The notes under the pieces were generated by a model that made no database searches, was not told the DNA's origin, and worked only from the letters and a program-made list of their open reading frames with translations. Below are positions 1 to 10,426 of a stretch of 64,000 nt of DNA, in pieces (positions within the stretch are counted from its first letter, which is position 1; each line of letters opens with the position of its first letter). This DNA comes from Garcia nutans (taxonomy: Eukaryota > Streptophyta > Magnoliopsida > Malpighiales > Euphorbiaceae): positions 2,294,001 through 2,358,000 of the forward strand of contig CANTUV010000002.1 in the NCBI GenBank assembly GCA_947685225.1. The letters are read 5' to 3'. Both the position numbers and the translations under genes were made by a program.

Positions 1-2051
1 TTTTCACCGGCCCAATAGCAATTTCTAGAGTGGCAACACCCAAAATTTCTCTTCGAGTGTTATCATATGCTCTCACAATCTGATCAGAAGGTGTAAGATC
101 TGTAGTCTCCAACCCCAAACAGCTTGCTACTTTCAAAGGACACACATTTAAGGCTGACCCATTATCAATGAGAACCATGGGCACAGTCTTTCCCCCAGTC
201 TGTATGGTGATGTATAGAGCATCATTGTGTTTCTTACCGTCTTCTGGTAAATCCACATCAAAAAACCTGATACTCAATGCCTTGGTTGATTGGGTCAAAG
301 TGGCCACCAAAGCTTCTGGGCTTGTGTCCACAGGTGTATCAAGTTGACTCAAAGCTTCGCTGAGAGCCTGGCAGTGTGGGAATGAGGAAGCAAGGAGCTC
401 CCAAATTGACACCTTAGCTTGAGTTTGTTTAAGCTGAGTGAGGACAGGGTCTTCTTTTGGCTCTGGTGTTTTCTTATGGGGGGGATTTGAGGTTGTAGGG
501 GTTTTTCCCAAGTCAAGTGGCTGATATTGTCTTCCACTTCTTGTCAGAGCACTGATCTCTTCAGCGAGGTCGTTCAAATCTAACACACACACTTCATTCA
601 TTTCCAAGAGAAGTTTGAAAGGATCAAACAGCTCTTCTTCCACAGTAATGGCGTGGATGGAATGATTGGGCAAAGGGTTAGTGTTGATGTTTGGTTGCCT
701 CCTGAGAGGAAAGATGTCACCACTATCCACCAGATCCTGGATGCGGTTTTTGAGTGTCCAGCAAGCATCTGTTTTATGCCCATTCCCTTGATGGTATTCA
801 CAGTATTCATTGACTTTATAACTGGAAGGTAATGGGTTTGGAGGAGGTCTTGGGTCCAAAGGCTTCAAATATTTCCCTTCCACAGCCTTTTTAAACACCA
901 AATGAAGGGGTACCCCAAGGTCAGTATATTGCCTTCTTGGCTGATTTCTCGGCCCAATATTGCCCACACGTAAAGGATTCGCAGGGGCAATATTGGCCAC
1001 TTGATTGACCTTGCTTAAGGAAGGAGTTTGGCTTTGTTTCTTATATTTCGATGCAGCCCCCTCATCCACTATTTTACCCAACTGTATCAAATCTTCTACC
1101 TTGGTTGCAGTCGCAATGAGCGATTTGAAAGTAGTTAGATATTGGGTTTGCAGTTGAGCCTGATATGTAGGTCTTAAATTCCTGATTATGATATCAATCT
1201 GCTCTTGTTCTGAAGGGCGATTGATCATCTGGGCGGCTTTTGCCCTCCACCTCGTAAGGAACGAGGAGAAGGGTTCATTGTTGTTCTGCTTGGTAGTCTC
1301 AAGTTCCCTTCTGGTGACATCCACCTCAATATTGTAGTGGTATTGAGAGTTAAATGCATTGCAGATGTCTTCCCATGTCTTAATCTTGGAACAGTCTAGA
1401 CTCACAAACCATTTAAGGGCAGCCCCAGTCAGGGATTGTTGGAAGAGTTGAGCAAAGAGCTCATCATTTAAACCCCAAGGACTTAAGGCTCCCACATACA
1501 TTTTCAAATGGGTTTTAGGGCAAGTGGTCCCATCAAATCTGTCCATCCCCGGCATCTTGAATTTTGGAGGTAATCTGGCTTGGGGAAACAAGGATAAGGA
1601 ATCCATGTCTACCACCTCTTTGTGAGTTTTCATGGCAGTGATTGACCTCTCAAGCAATTCAAGTTTCTTTTTTAGTTCATCTGTTTCATTCTTGGAGGGT
1701 GGATCCTCCAAATTGATGACAGGGGTATTAATCTGAGCAGTCACGGGGGTACTAGTTTGCCCCACTATGGGTTCCTTCCCCAAATTTCCAGGAATAGGGA
1801 CTGTCTTTGGTGCTCCTTCTAACTCAGCCAGGATGGCTACCCTTTGGGCGGCTAAAGCTTCATCAATTTTTTCTTGCATTCTAGCTTTAATTTTCTTAAC
1901 CTGACCATCCAGCAAAGCTTTAATCTGTTCAATCGTGGCCATTTCAGTAATTGGAGTAGTTGGTGAAGTTGGGGTAGTAGAACTTGTAGGGGATAGCACA
2001 GTTGGTGTTGATGTGTCTGGTGTAGGTGAAGGCACACGGACAGAGGGTACC
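1..2051 (-). CDS. gag: gag-protease polyprotein of Tat-type Ty3/gypsy element A, 5' part, runs off the window
   Basis: The minus frame is open without a stop from about 2051 to the left edge, roughly 683 codons. A possible ATG lies at 1942; the frame also continues upstream to a splice-acceptor-like pyrimidine tract ending TTTTCAG at 2052, so a spliced leader is possible. Visible parts in order: a charged N-terminus, a retrotransposon gag domain (WFVSLDCSKIKTWEDICNAF), a zinc-knuckle-like CEYHQGNGHKTDAC, a linker, and an aspartic protease core VLIDNGSALNVCPL. The DNG in place of DTG/DSG is, as I recall, usual in Tat relatives. Gag would package element RNA and protease would cut the polyprotein. 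The tRNA-Arg PBS upstream agrees. The open frame suggests a recent insertion. Reverse transcriptase and integrase would lie left of the window. Confidence 0.88.
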
Positions 2052-3016
2052 TGAAAAGGTCAAGGGTAAAAAATCAGGGTGGTGTGTAGGGTAGGAAAAC
2101 TCTTGGTCCACTTATGTACATCAAAATTTTTCCCCAAAAACAACGTTGTTATGTTGCATGAATGCACCTCATCACATCACCATTCATTTTAATGGAATGC
2201 GGCACTATCATTGGGTACATACAACCTAAGGGAAGGTTCTATTGTTATGTAAAAATAGAGAATCGGCTTATCATAGGGACCCTTGAGTCTTGAGTAAGAT
2301 ATACCTAACCACATGTGAAACAAGGAGTTTCGCGTGGGTCCAACAGTACGATTACTCATGGGCCACTCTAAAAGGATTGGAATGGTTTGCGACAACAGGG
2401 AGGACACTTTGGCTGTCCGCCGGCATAATCAAGGAGACCTGCCGGTCAGCGCTACTTGCTATCCAGACTCAGAACTTTGAATAGAAAGAGAAGAAATTCA
2501 TTTGAAAACAATTTTTTATGCAATGGAGAAAAATGATTCCCCCATATATGCAAGAGAAAAAGATTCTCTGAATGACAAAACAAATGCACAATTTATCAAA
2601 TAAGGGACCATTAAAGGAAAAAGATTCCTTTTGTCAACTTTCAATCCAACATCCTTAAAGAAAGGATATATAATGCTAGGGTACCCTGCAAAATGAATAA
2701 AAATACCCTAAAGATGGGCAAAATCAGTTAAACGAATAATAATAACAGTCTAACTATAATTCCATAAATCATTATTATTATCATTTTTTTTATTATTTTT
2801 TTTGTAATATATAGCCATTATTTTATTTATTATTATTTTTTTATGGTCCCCAGGAAGATATATTCTTTTTTTTTTAATTTTCAGTACTAATGTCTTTAAA
2901 GAAAAGACAACCATTGCTAAGGTACCCTGCCAAAATAAATAAAAATACCCTAAAGAAGGGCCAGTTAGCCAAATAAACAATAGTAGTCCACTAGGATCAC
3001 ATAAATCATTTTTATG
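2052..3016 (-). other. untranslated leader of element A
   Basis: This is the stretch between the PBS and gag. I see no convincing coding frame. It holds a diverged direct duplication: the block near 2650-2740 and the block near 2890-2985 share a TACCCTGC...AAATACCCTAAAGA...GGGC pattern. It also holds at least four perfect short hairpins with the loop AAAGA (plus strand) at 2553-2569, 2613-2631, 2651-2667 and 2891-2909. Near 2760-2880 it is very AT-rich. Confidence 0.7.
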
Positions 3017-3035
3017 TTCCCCAGTGGAGTCGCCA
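3017..3035 (-). other. primer-binding site of element A (tRNA-Arg type)
   Basis: Read on the minus strand the site is TGGCGACTCCACTGGGGAA, three bases inside the LTR end. This matches the tRNA-Arg primer site known from Tat/Ogre elements. It fixes the element's orientation as minus. Confidence 0.85.
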
Positions 3036-3038
3036 ATC

Positions 3039-4241
3039 TGTGAACCTCGGTTTTTCGCCCGAAAAGGATCCGGGCGAAAGTTCACTCGTTGTCGGGAGTC
3101 GCCACTCAGTTTATTTTGTTCGAAGGGAAAAACTAAGAAAACCCTTGTTTGACTCCAATAACTTGTCCAATGTAAAGGTTTCTAGTCTGCGAACCCAAGG
3201 AGGATTCGGGGACTATGTCATGTATTTGACTAACTTGCAAAAAGAACAAATCAAAAAGGAATGAAGAACAGATTGTTGGTAAATTGCGGACTTGCTATTT
3301 GGGGTGAATCCCAAATATGCCTACATACTCCCGTTTGAATGGGAGATCAAAGCCCATGTAGTTCGGAAAAGCCTATTTAAAGGCAGTGGAAATTATGCTT
3401 CGTGCATATGTGTGTGTATTCTTCGTGCATTTGTCGGGCTTTTTGCCAAAGTTGTTAATTTTAGCACTTAGTGCAAATTTATGAAATTTAGGTACTTTGT
3501 ACCAAAATAGTGCGATTCAGGCGTTTGGCCAAAAGATTGATTTTAATTGTGATTTTTAGGTACTTTGTACCAAAAGATCCAATTCAGGCTCTATGCCAAA
3601 AAGACGATTGATTTGCGGCTCCATGCCGAGGTGTTGATTGATTAGTTAATTAGGCCTTAGACCTAAAAGGATTAGGTCTTTGACCGAAAAGAAATTAAGA
3701 AGAAGATAGAATGCTTTATGATATGCTTAAATTGACAAATGATGAATTATCATACTACCTTGTTTAGAGTCCTTCCACTTCGCAGTTCCAGGTCTCGTTT
3801 TCTTAGATCTTGAAATATGATTCTTAATCCCTGCCACACAAAGTTAGATTCTTGCAAATAAAAGTCCAATAAGAGTTTTTTAAGCGTGAAAAGAATCCGA
3901 CAGCATGAGGCCCACCTGAAAAAAGTTTTTTTTTTGAAGGTTTAGAGGCATTTTATAGGCAAAATTCGGGTTGGACGGCGGTCGGACCGCCGGTCCGGGC
4001 GGTCGGGCGGCGGTTCTCACCCCAAAAACCGCACCGAAATCCGTGTTTTCCCGTTCAAACTGATTTTCTGGGAGCTGCGGACCACCAAAAATTATTCCGA
4101 GACCATACCTATGATCCTTGCGTCGCTCCGGACATTTCAAGTACCATGAAGGCATACTTTCGGTGAACTTTGCCGCGGTCGACCGGTCTGGCTTGATTTT
4201 TTGCAGTCGGCTTTCCGAGCCTTAAAATTCGAGTGTTCACA
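3039..4241 (-). mobile_element. 5' LTR of element A (about 1.2 kb)
   Basis: On the minus strand the LTR begins TGTGAACACTCG at 4241 and ends CGAGGTTCACA at 3039, giving matching TGTGAAC/GTTCACA ends. The PBS follows. The U3 side holds a GC-rich patch of CGG-type inverted repeats (3970-4020) in an AT-rich background. A run of short hairpins lies at 3437-3685. The right flank GCATG continues into sequence matching 48976 onward, so this LTR interrupts an older element (B1). Confidence 0.85.
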
Positions 4242-4960
4242 GCATGCTTATCCAAACTATCTCCATTAATAGACTCTACCTACCAAGAGAGATCAACAGG
4301 TCTTTGATAGGCTTGAAACGGGGTCTATAAGGGACATGGGTTAAAGTGAAGGCCATTTTGAGATTGGAGCTGGTGTGACACAATGGACAAACCCTCACAC
4401 TACAAATTTCTTGTTGGAACTTTAGACAGTTGGGAGCAATCATTCTAGACTCCAAATTCCTTCTATCTTCTTGGCATTAATATGGATCTTGCTTAGGACA
4501 GTTTTTGCCCTTGCAAAAAGTTTAAGACCCAAATCTATTTCTTTTCTTCTTTTCCCTTTTCTTTCCACTTTATTTTTCTTACTCTTCCCTTCCTTTAAGC
4601 ATTTTAGCATTTTTCCCTTCTTTCTTGTAGGACTGTCAAGTACAGAACTTTCAAGAATTGGATGGTCTTCTTCCCTTTTCCTCCAATTTTGATCGAATCT
4701 TTAGTTGGGTTGGACCAATTCAAGTCAAAATGTCCTTATAAACCAAATCGAAGCCTTTTGTTGTCTTGGGTAAAAAAGAACTCAGTTGGCTTTCTGAATC
4801 ACCTTTTTAGGTTTTATTATTTTTTTTCTTTTTCTTTTTTTTCTTTTCTTATTTTTTGTCTTTTTTTCTTTTCTTTGGTTTGTTTATTTTGTTTGTTTTT
4901 ATCTTCTTTTTTTTATTTGGTTCTAGCTCAAACAGAGTTGTCTTGTTTGTACCAACATGG
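4242..4960 (+). pseudogene. remnant of an antisense DUF7745-like gene inside element B1
   Basis: The plus strand near 4640-4760 decodes to pieces resembling the C-terminal part of exon 1 of the DUF7745-like gene at 53927-55127, for example an LVGLDQFKS stretch matching LVGLDQIKS there. Frames are broken and a pyrimidine-rich expansion fills 4800-4920. The same sequence recurs at 48976-49582. As in the fuller copies, it is antisense to its element. This is a decayed fragment with no product expected. Confidence 0.45.
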
Positions 4961-5759
4961 GTTTCCAATAATGGATGAGCGAAATGGTATAAATCTCCTT
5001 TAACAGGGATAAATCATTTTTTACCCTGCTGTTGTCTTGATATATTGGAGATATTAGGAGAACTTCAACTACCCTTATGGTATTGAGAACTTCAACCACT
5101 CTTATGGTCTTGAGAACTTCAACTATCCTTATGATTTTGACTAATCATTGCTTTCTTTGATCTTCTTGCCTCTTCACCTTAGTGATCATAAGACTTGTCA
5201 AAAGTATCACAACTGCTTAGGGTAGGTTATTGGGGTTTCTAAACCAATGAAAAGAAAGCTAAAATTTTATGAAGGCTCAAAGGGACAGCTAGGGATTGAT
5301 ATTTAATTGTGTGTATACTAGTTATTGGCTAACCAAACAATGTCTATATCATTTCTCTCTTAAATAAGCAGAGTTGCAATTTTGCCTCGAAAGTTTGTCA
5401 AAGCATGTTCTAAGATTGACTAAGACCTAGACAAAAGTAATTATGCAGGAGCCCTCTCTAAGTAAGCATATACAACTCGATGCTATAGAGTAATTCCCTC
5501 ATCTAGTAAAGTCATTCAAGTCATGATGCCTAGATATATTAATTCATGAATTATCAACCTAGATTCCTCATTGGTTGAACACCAAAATGAACAAAGACCA
5601 ATAAAAATTTTGATGAAAGTAATTTATTCAAACAAATTTAAATTTGAAAAACACGATTGTTCCAATTAAATATTAAAGAAAGCAAAATTGAAAAGCAACA
5701 TTCAAGCCAAGAAAAGTTCATTGAGTTGGAGTCGAAGATGCTTCATTTATTTAGACATC
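4961..5759. other. internal sequence of B1 without a gene
   Basis: This lies between the short gag and the antisense remnant, where protease and pol would be expected. I find no RT, RNase H or integrase motif. A phrase like AACTTCAACTATCCTTATGG is repeated three times near 5055-5135. Related sequence is present in B2 at about 23760-24480, so the pol-less structure is shared. Confidence 0.6.
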
Positions 5760-6554
5760 TCAAGGGCACAGATTTTTTCCATCATCAAGGATCATTGCTT
5801 CATCATCCACAGTTAGTCCAAGCTTGCTTAGTAGCATATCATCTTTAGCAGCTTCTCTATCCATATCATGACAAGATGACAAGATAAAACTCTTCATGAA
5901 GGTTGTAAGCGATGATGCCCTTCCAATTTTAGGCTGAGGATTATTCTTAGTGTTGGGCTTATCAGGTTCAAGCAGCTTTCCAGTGTCAATTAAATCTTGG
6001 ATTTCATGCCTTAATCGAACACATTTATCTGTCTCATGCCCTTGCATTTGATGGAATTGACAGAAGACCTTGGCATCAAAATTTGGCGGTAGAGGCTTAT
6101 GTAGAGGCCGAGGTGCCAATGGTTGTAGAAAAACCATTTTCATTAGATTTTCTAACATCTTTGACAAAGGCTCCCTTAAGCTTGAAAATTTACGCTTCTT
6201 TGTAGGCTCAGTTGTTGCATTTTCCTCAACACCTCCTTTTTCTTTTTGACTTTGTACACTAGTGTGATAGCCGCTCTTATTGCTCCACTTAGATAGCACA
6301 TGGTTCGGTTGGTCTTGTAGAATAGGGATTGATCTCTCATTTTTCATTCGATCTCTATCAGTAGACATGTTCCTTGTTAATGTTGCCTTTTCATTCTTCC
6401 TTATGTCAATGGGAGATGCCTTATTAGCATTATTGATGATCTCCAGAATTTCAATCAACTTGGTCTTCATAATTTCAACAAATTGATCTCGTAGCTCGGC
6501 CATCCTAGCTTTGACAACTTCATCGACTATGTCCCTTAGCTGGTTTGCATCCAT
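5760..6554 (-). CDS. gag: short gag-like protein of element B1 (264 aa)
   Basis: The frame opens at ATG 6554 (MDANQLRDIVDEVV...) and closes at 5760. The N-terminus resembles the start of Tat gag proteins. The C-terminal half holds a zinc-knuckle-like FCQFHQMQGHETDKCV followed by RLRHEIQDLIDTGKL, closely parallel to the CEYHQGNGHKTDAC region of element A. The retrotransposon-gag capsid domain expected between these parts is missing, so this is an internally deleted gag. B2 has the same arrangement in broken form. No protease or pol follows, which suggests a non-autonomous element that would depend on a partner. The frame is intact, but expression is unknown. Confidence 0.7.
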   Translation of the reverse strand: MDANQLRDIVDEVVKARMAELRDQFVEIMKTKLIEILEIINNANKASPIDIRKNEKATLTRNMSTDRDRMKNERSIPILQDQPNHVLSKWSNKSGYHTSVQSQKEKGGVEENATTEPTKKRKFSSLREPLSKMLENLMKMVFLQPLAPRPLHKPLPPNFDAKVFCQFHQMQGHETDKCVRLRHEIQDLIDTGKLLEPDKPNTKNNPQPKIGRASSLTTFMKSFILSSCHDMDREAAKDDMLLSKLGLTVDDEAMILDDGKNLCP

Positions 6555-7701
6555 CCTTCCAATAAAGTACTTGAATCTAAATCAATGTTGTAGTTGGTAT
6601 TGTTGTATGCTCTTGAATTGCTATACTTTAGGTCTATGAGCCAGAAAGGATCAATGATATGAGATGCAAATGTATGCATGTATGCACGAACAATCAACAA
6701 AGAAAGATAATTAGGACGTTCCTTCCAACCTTATAACATCCACACCCGAATGGTGAGTCTCTTTTCCTAGGTATATGGTTAACAAAATACCAACATGGGG
6801 CATCTTGTTTTCGAATAATTCCCTCTGACATTTCAACCAATAGTTATATTTTCGAAAATGAAAATCCATCCATGATAATTCCCATTAATTAGGTTTTAAT
6901 CTATTCAACCAACTAAAGTAGCTTTTATGCTATATTGGATTAAAACTAAATTAAGAGGTTTATTATAGATAGATTTCTCACTTGAAAAAGGTAACTAATG
7001 GTTCATGCCAAAAACAAGCCCATGGTTAATTTATTCTTAGTGTAAACTAGGCCCACAATTGATTTTTAGTATTTCATAATTGAGCTAAATATTTTGCAAG
7101 CTCTTTGTAAGAAAAGGTTGGGTAAAGATAGTTTTGTTTCTAAGCCCATTATAAAAGATTTTAGAAAAATGGATTTTGGGCTTAGTATTTTAGCCATGGG
7201 CCAAAGAATTTTTTATTTGTTTTTAGAAAAGTCTTATGTTCAAAGACCAACTTGAAAAAAAAAATTGAAAATAGCTTTGGTCTTTTGGACTTTAAAGAAA
7301 AGTTTATTTTGAGCCTACAATATACTTAGGTCATATTAGAAAAAGAACAAACCAAATAAGCAATGATTTAAGCCAAGATAAATTAACCATTGTCAAACAA
7401 CATGCATTTGGGGTAAAACCTAAGGAAAGTAACTAGGCCAATTACATGAGCTTTAGTCTTTGGGTTAAAAGGATTAGGTTCCCATAGCAAGTATATACCA
7501 AATGGTACGAGGCTATTAGTGGTTATGCCATGCTCGATCTCCATACCTTGAGTGAAAGTATGGTATCCCTTACATAACATAACACAGGTAACACGAGCTT
7601 CCTAACTCACGCACACGATGCAATCTAAGATGATGCAATGGATAATATTATTATAAGAAAGAATAGAATAATATAAAGACCAACAGAATCAACTTCTCTT
7701 G
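6555..7701 (-). other. leader of element B1
   Basis: This is sequence between PBS and gag with no coding frame I can support. It aligns by eye along its length with 25517-26736 in B2 (for example the run ending GTATGGTATCCCTTA near 7560 and 26620), which supports one element family. Confidence 0.65.
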
Positions 7702-7720
7702 TCCCCAGTGGAGTCGCCAC
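7702..7720 (-). other. primer-binding site of element B1 (tRNA-Arg type)
   Basis: The minus strand reads GTGGCGACTCCACTGGGGA directly beside the LTR end. It is the same primer type as in element A. Confidence 0.85.
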
Positions 7721-9119
7721 TGTGAGTGGGGATTTTTCCCCCACTCCCGGTGGAATGGTTCTTGCGACTTCGGCACTGTTTTGGCTCGGGGCCTTAGAGA
7801 ATACGGACCTAAGTCCGGAGAAAATGGAGTCGCCACCCGGATTGGCTAGAAAAAAGAAAGGGGTGGATGACTCGATTCCTAAGGGGTGTGGGGACTCCAT
7901 TTTCTTTGTGGTTTATGGCTATTCATTGAATTATGGTTTCAAGCTTGCTGTGTAAAATTAAAGTATTTGTGTTTATATGATTTTTTAAAGTTTTAAAGGA
8001 TTAAGGTTTAGAAAAAATTAGGGTTTAAGGTTTTAAAGGAGTTAGAGATTACTATTTTATGTTTAGTGATTTTTTAGAGTTGAATTTGGGTTTAGTGTTT
8101 TAGAATTTAGGATTTCGGTGATGCATGATTTTTAGGATTTAGAAAAAGCAATTGAAGATTTTATGGAATTTTATGAAAATAAACCAACGATTTAAAGTTT
8201 ATAAAGCAAAAAAGATATTTTTAAAGCTTTTGGGAAAGTAACAGAACACAATTTTGAGTTTTGAAAATTTGGAAAACAAATTTTGGTTTTGGAGTTTTGA
8301 AGAAATAAATCTAATAGCTTTAAGCTTTTAGAAAATAAAGCCACGATTTAAGAATTTTAATCCTTAGAAAAAAGTGAATTGAGGTCCTAAAATCTTTGAA
8401 TTAAAAGAAATCAAAGGGTGATTATGCTACTGTGTAAAATATAAAGAAATTAGAATTTCATACCTTATTTTGTAAGTTGCACCAAAAGTGCTTCTTGGAT
8501 GAACAAGCTCCAAAGACCAGCCTTTTTGCCTTTGTAATTCCTTAAATCATGTTTCTGCTACTTTAAAAATCAATTGAATTCAAGCTTTTCCTTCACGGAT
8601 TTGGATTTCCCTCCTACTGTCCAAATTTTTTCCCTTTCGGCCTCCCCTTTTTTGTGTTGTTTAATCCAAATTCATAGAAGTTTTATATCCTTCATTCCTA
8701 ATTATTCACAGCATCTTTATTGAATAAGAAAAAGAAACCAAAACCTAATTGTATTAGGTTTTGGAAAATTTGCATCGGAAAAATTTTGCTGGTGAAAAAA
8801 AACTGCGCAGGCAAAAAAATCTGCCGGAACGGGCCCGTAGGCCATTTTGCCTGCATGAATTTCCTGCGGGCGAAATGCCCACTGGCCCGTGCTGACTTTC
8901 GGCTGCCTATTTTTCCGTCGCCGATTTTTTTTTGTTATTTTTTTATTATTTTTAAATTTTTATTCATTTTACCCTTTTTTACAAAAATAAATATTAAAAT
9001 TAATTAAGATGCCATAAAAATTATTTTGGACTAACTAAAATATATTGGACAACACAAAAATTATTTTGGACTAATTAAAGTATATTGGACCGGACTGGGT
9101 CAAAAATTAAGGGTCTACA
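7721..9119 (-). mobile_element. 5' LTR of element B1 (1399 bp)
   Basis: On the minus strand it starts TGTAGACCCTTAATTTTTGA at 9119 and ends TCCCCACTCACA at 7721. The same ends recur in the LTRs at 21267, 26756, 28257, 30733 and 35570. Inside are AGGGTTT-like telo-box segments (7990-8110) and a GC-rich hairpin-prone island (8800-8930). The right flank ACATG enters the integrase reading frame of element E, so B1 inserted into that integrase. Confidence 0.88.
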
Positions 9120-9120
9120 A

Positions 9121-10019
9121 CATGCCTCCTGAAGAATTGCATTCAATGTCTTCACCCTGGCCATTTACCACCTGGGGTATCAACATTATAGGAGAGATAC
9201 ATCCGACAGCTTCAAACGGTCACCGTTTCATTGTGGTAGCAGTAGATTATTTTTCAAAATGGGTTGAAGCCAAATCCTTCAATAAATTGGGTGCAAGCCA
9301 AATGGCTAGGTTTATTGAAAAGAACCTCATCTGCAGATACGGGGTCCCGCATAGTGTGATATCAGACAATGGGGTACAGTTTCAAGGAGCAGTTAAGGAT
9401 TTATTCTCGAAGTACCAAATCCATCATCACAGATCCTCTCCTTATAGACCAAAGGCTAATGGTGCAGTAGAAGCAACAAACAAGACAATTAAGAAATTTT
9501 GTCCAAGATGACTAAGACTTACAGGGATTGGTCAGAGATGCTTCCGTTTGCTTTATGGGGATATAGACAAGTGTGCGAACACCTATTGGAATGACACCGT
9601 TCTCTTTGGTTTATAGGATGGAAGCAGTATTGCCAATTGAAATTGAGATCAAGTCGTTAAGAGTAGTCTTGGAATCTGAACTGCCTGAAATGGAATGGGT
9701 AGCAAGCAGATACACACAGTTAGCTCTACTAGAAGAGAGAAGATTAAAGGTACTATATCATCACCAACTGTATCAAAAGAAGATAGCTCGGGCCTACAAT
9801 AGAAGGGTTAAGGTCAGAAAATTTAGAGTTGGGGATTTGGTGTTGAAGCAATGTAAGCCTAATGTATCTGATCCAAGAGGAAAGTTCAGACCTAGCTGGG
9901 AAGGGCCATATGTCGTGAAACAAGTCATGAACAAAGGTGCGGTGAAGTTGTCAGTCATGGATGGGAATGAATTTAGTGAGCCAGTAAACATTGACAGGTT
10001 GAAGAAGTTTTATGTATGA
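9121..10019 (+). pseudogene. pol: integrase C-terminal part of Tat-type element E, truncated and frameshifted
   Basis: The plus strand encodes an integrase core and C-terminal domain of a Ty3/gypsy pol. Readable motifs are HSMSSPWPF, VISDNGVQFQG (second catalytic Asp) and NGAVEATNKTIK (catalytic Glu). The first catalytic Asp, seen as WGIDIIGE in the copy at 55529-59391, is Asn here (WGINIIGE), a G-to-A change. One-base losses near 9500 and 9568 break the frame. The end GKFRPSWEGPYVV...NIDRLKKFYV matches the other copy. The N-terminal part is lost at the B1 LTR border. It is non-functional. Confidence 0.88.
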
Positions 10020-10426
10020 AAAATAAAAAAGAAAGAGCTCGCTAGGTTGAAAATCCAAAAGGGCGGCCTAGGCAAAAGTTAGAGCAGTCCGCTAGTCCCG
10101 AAAACCCAAAAGGGGAGGGCTAGGCAACAATTAGGGCTAAAAGAGAGAAAATAATCAATTAGAAAACCCGAAAGGGCTAGTTGGCAACATGAGTAATCTT
10201 ATGCATGCTGGCTTTATGTTTGGTTGTTCCCTAATTTAATAAAACAGAATTAATGTTAAAATTATTCTATCTGCTCTGTTATAAGTATTTGACTAGATAT
10301 GGATGAAATAAATAAACACAATAGCAAAAGGTGATGACAAATTATAAATGGAAAAGAAGCATCTTTTATTACTTTAATTATTTTTTCATCCTAACAATAC
10401 ACTTTTTGAATTGACAAATGTAAAAT
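10020..10426 (+). other. spacer after pol of element E with CCC-loop-GGG repeats
   Basis: There is no gene here. Between 10040 and 10190 a motif of the form CTAG...GAAAACCCNNNNGGG...CTAGGCAA occurs three times, with loops such as AAAA and GAAA. Similar units lie in the intron of the neighbouring antisense gene (10875-11145) and in element C (54545-54700 and 55380-55520). Confidence 0.6.

Noticed and set aside
598..2037. Short minus frames at 349-537, 598-810 and 1852-2037 as separate genes
   Set aside because: They are other-frame shadows of the gag-pro frame that runs 2051 to 1.
4662..5003. 113-codon plus frame rich in Phe and Leu (transmembrane-like)
   Set aside because: Encoded by a pyrimidine-rich low-complexity run that differs in length between copies.
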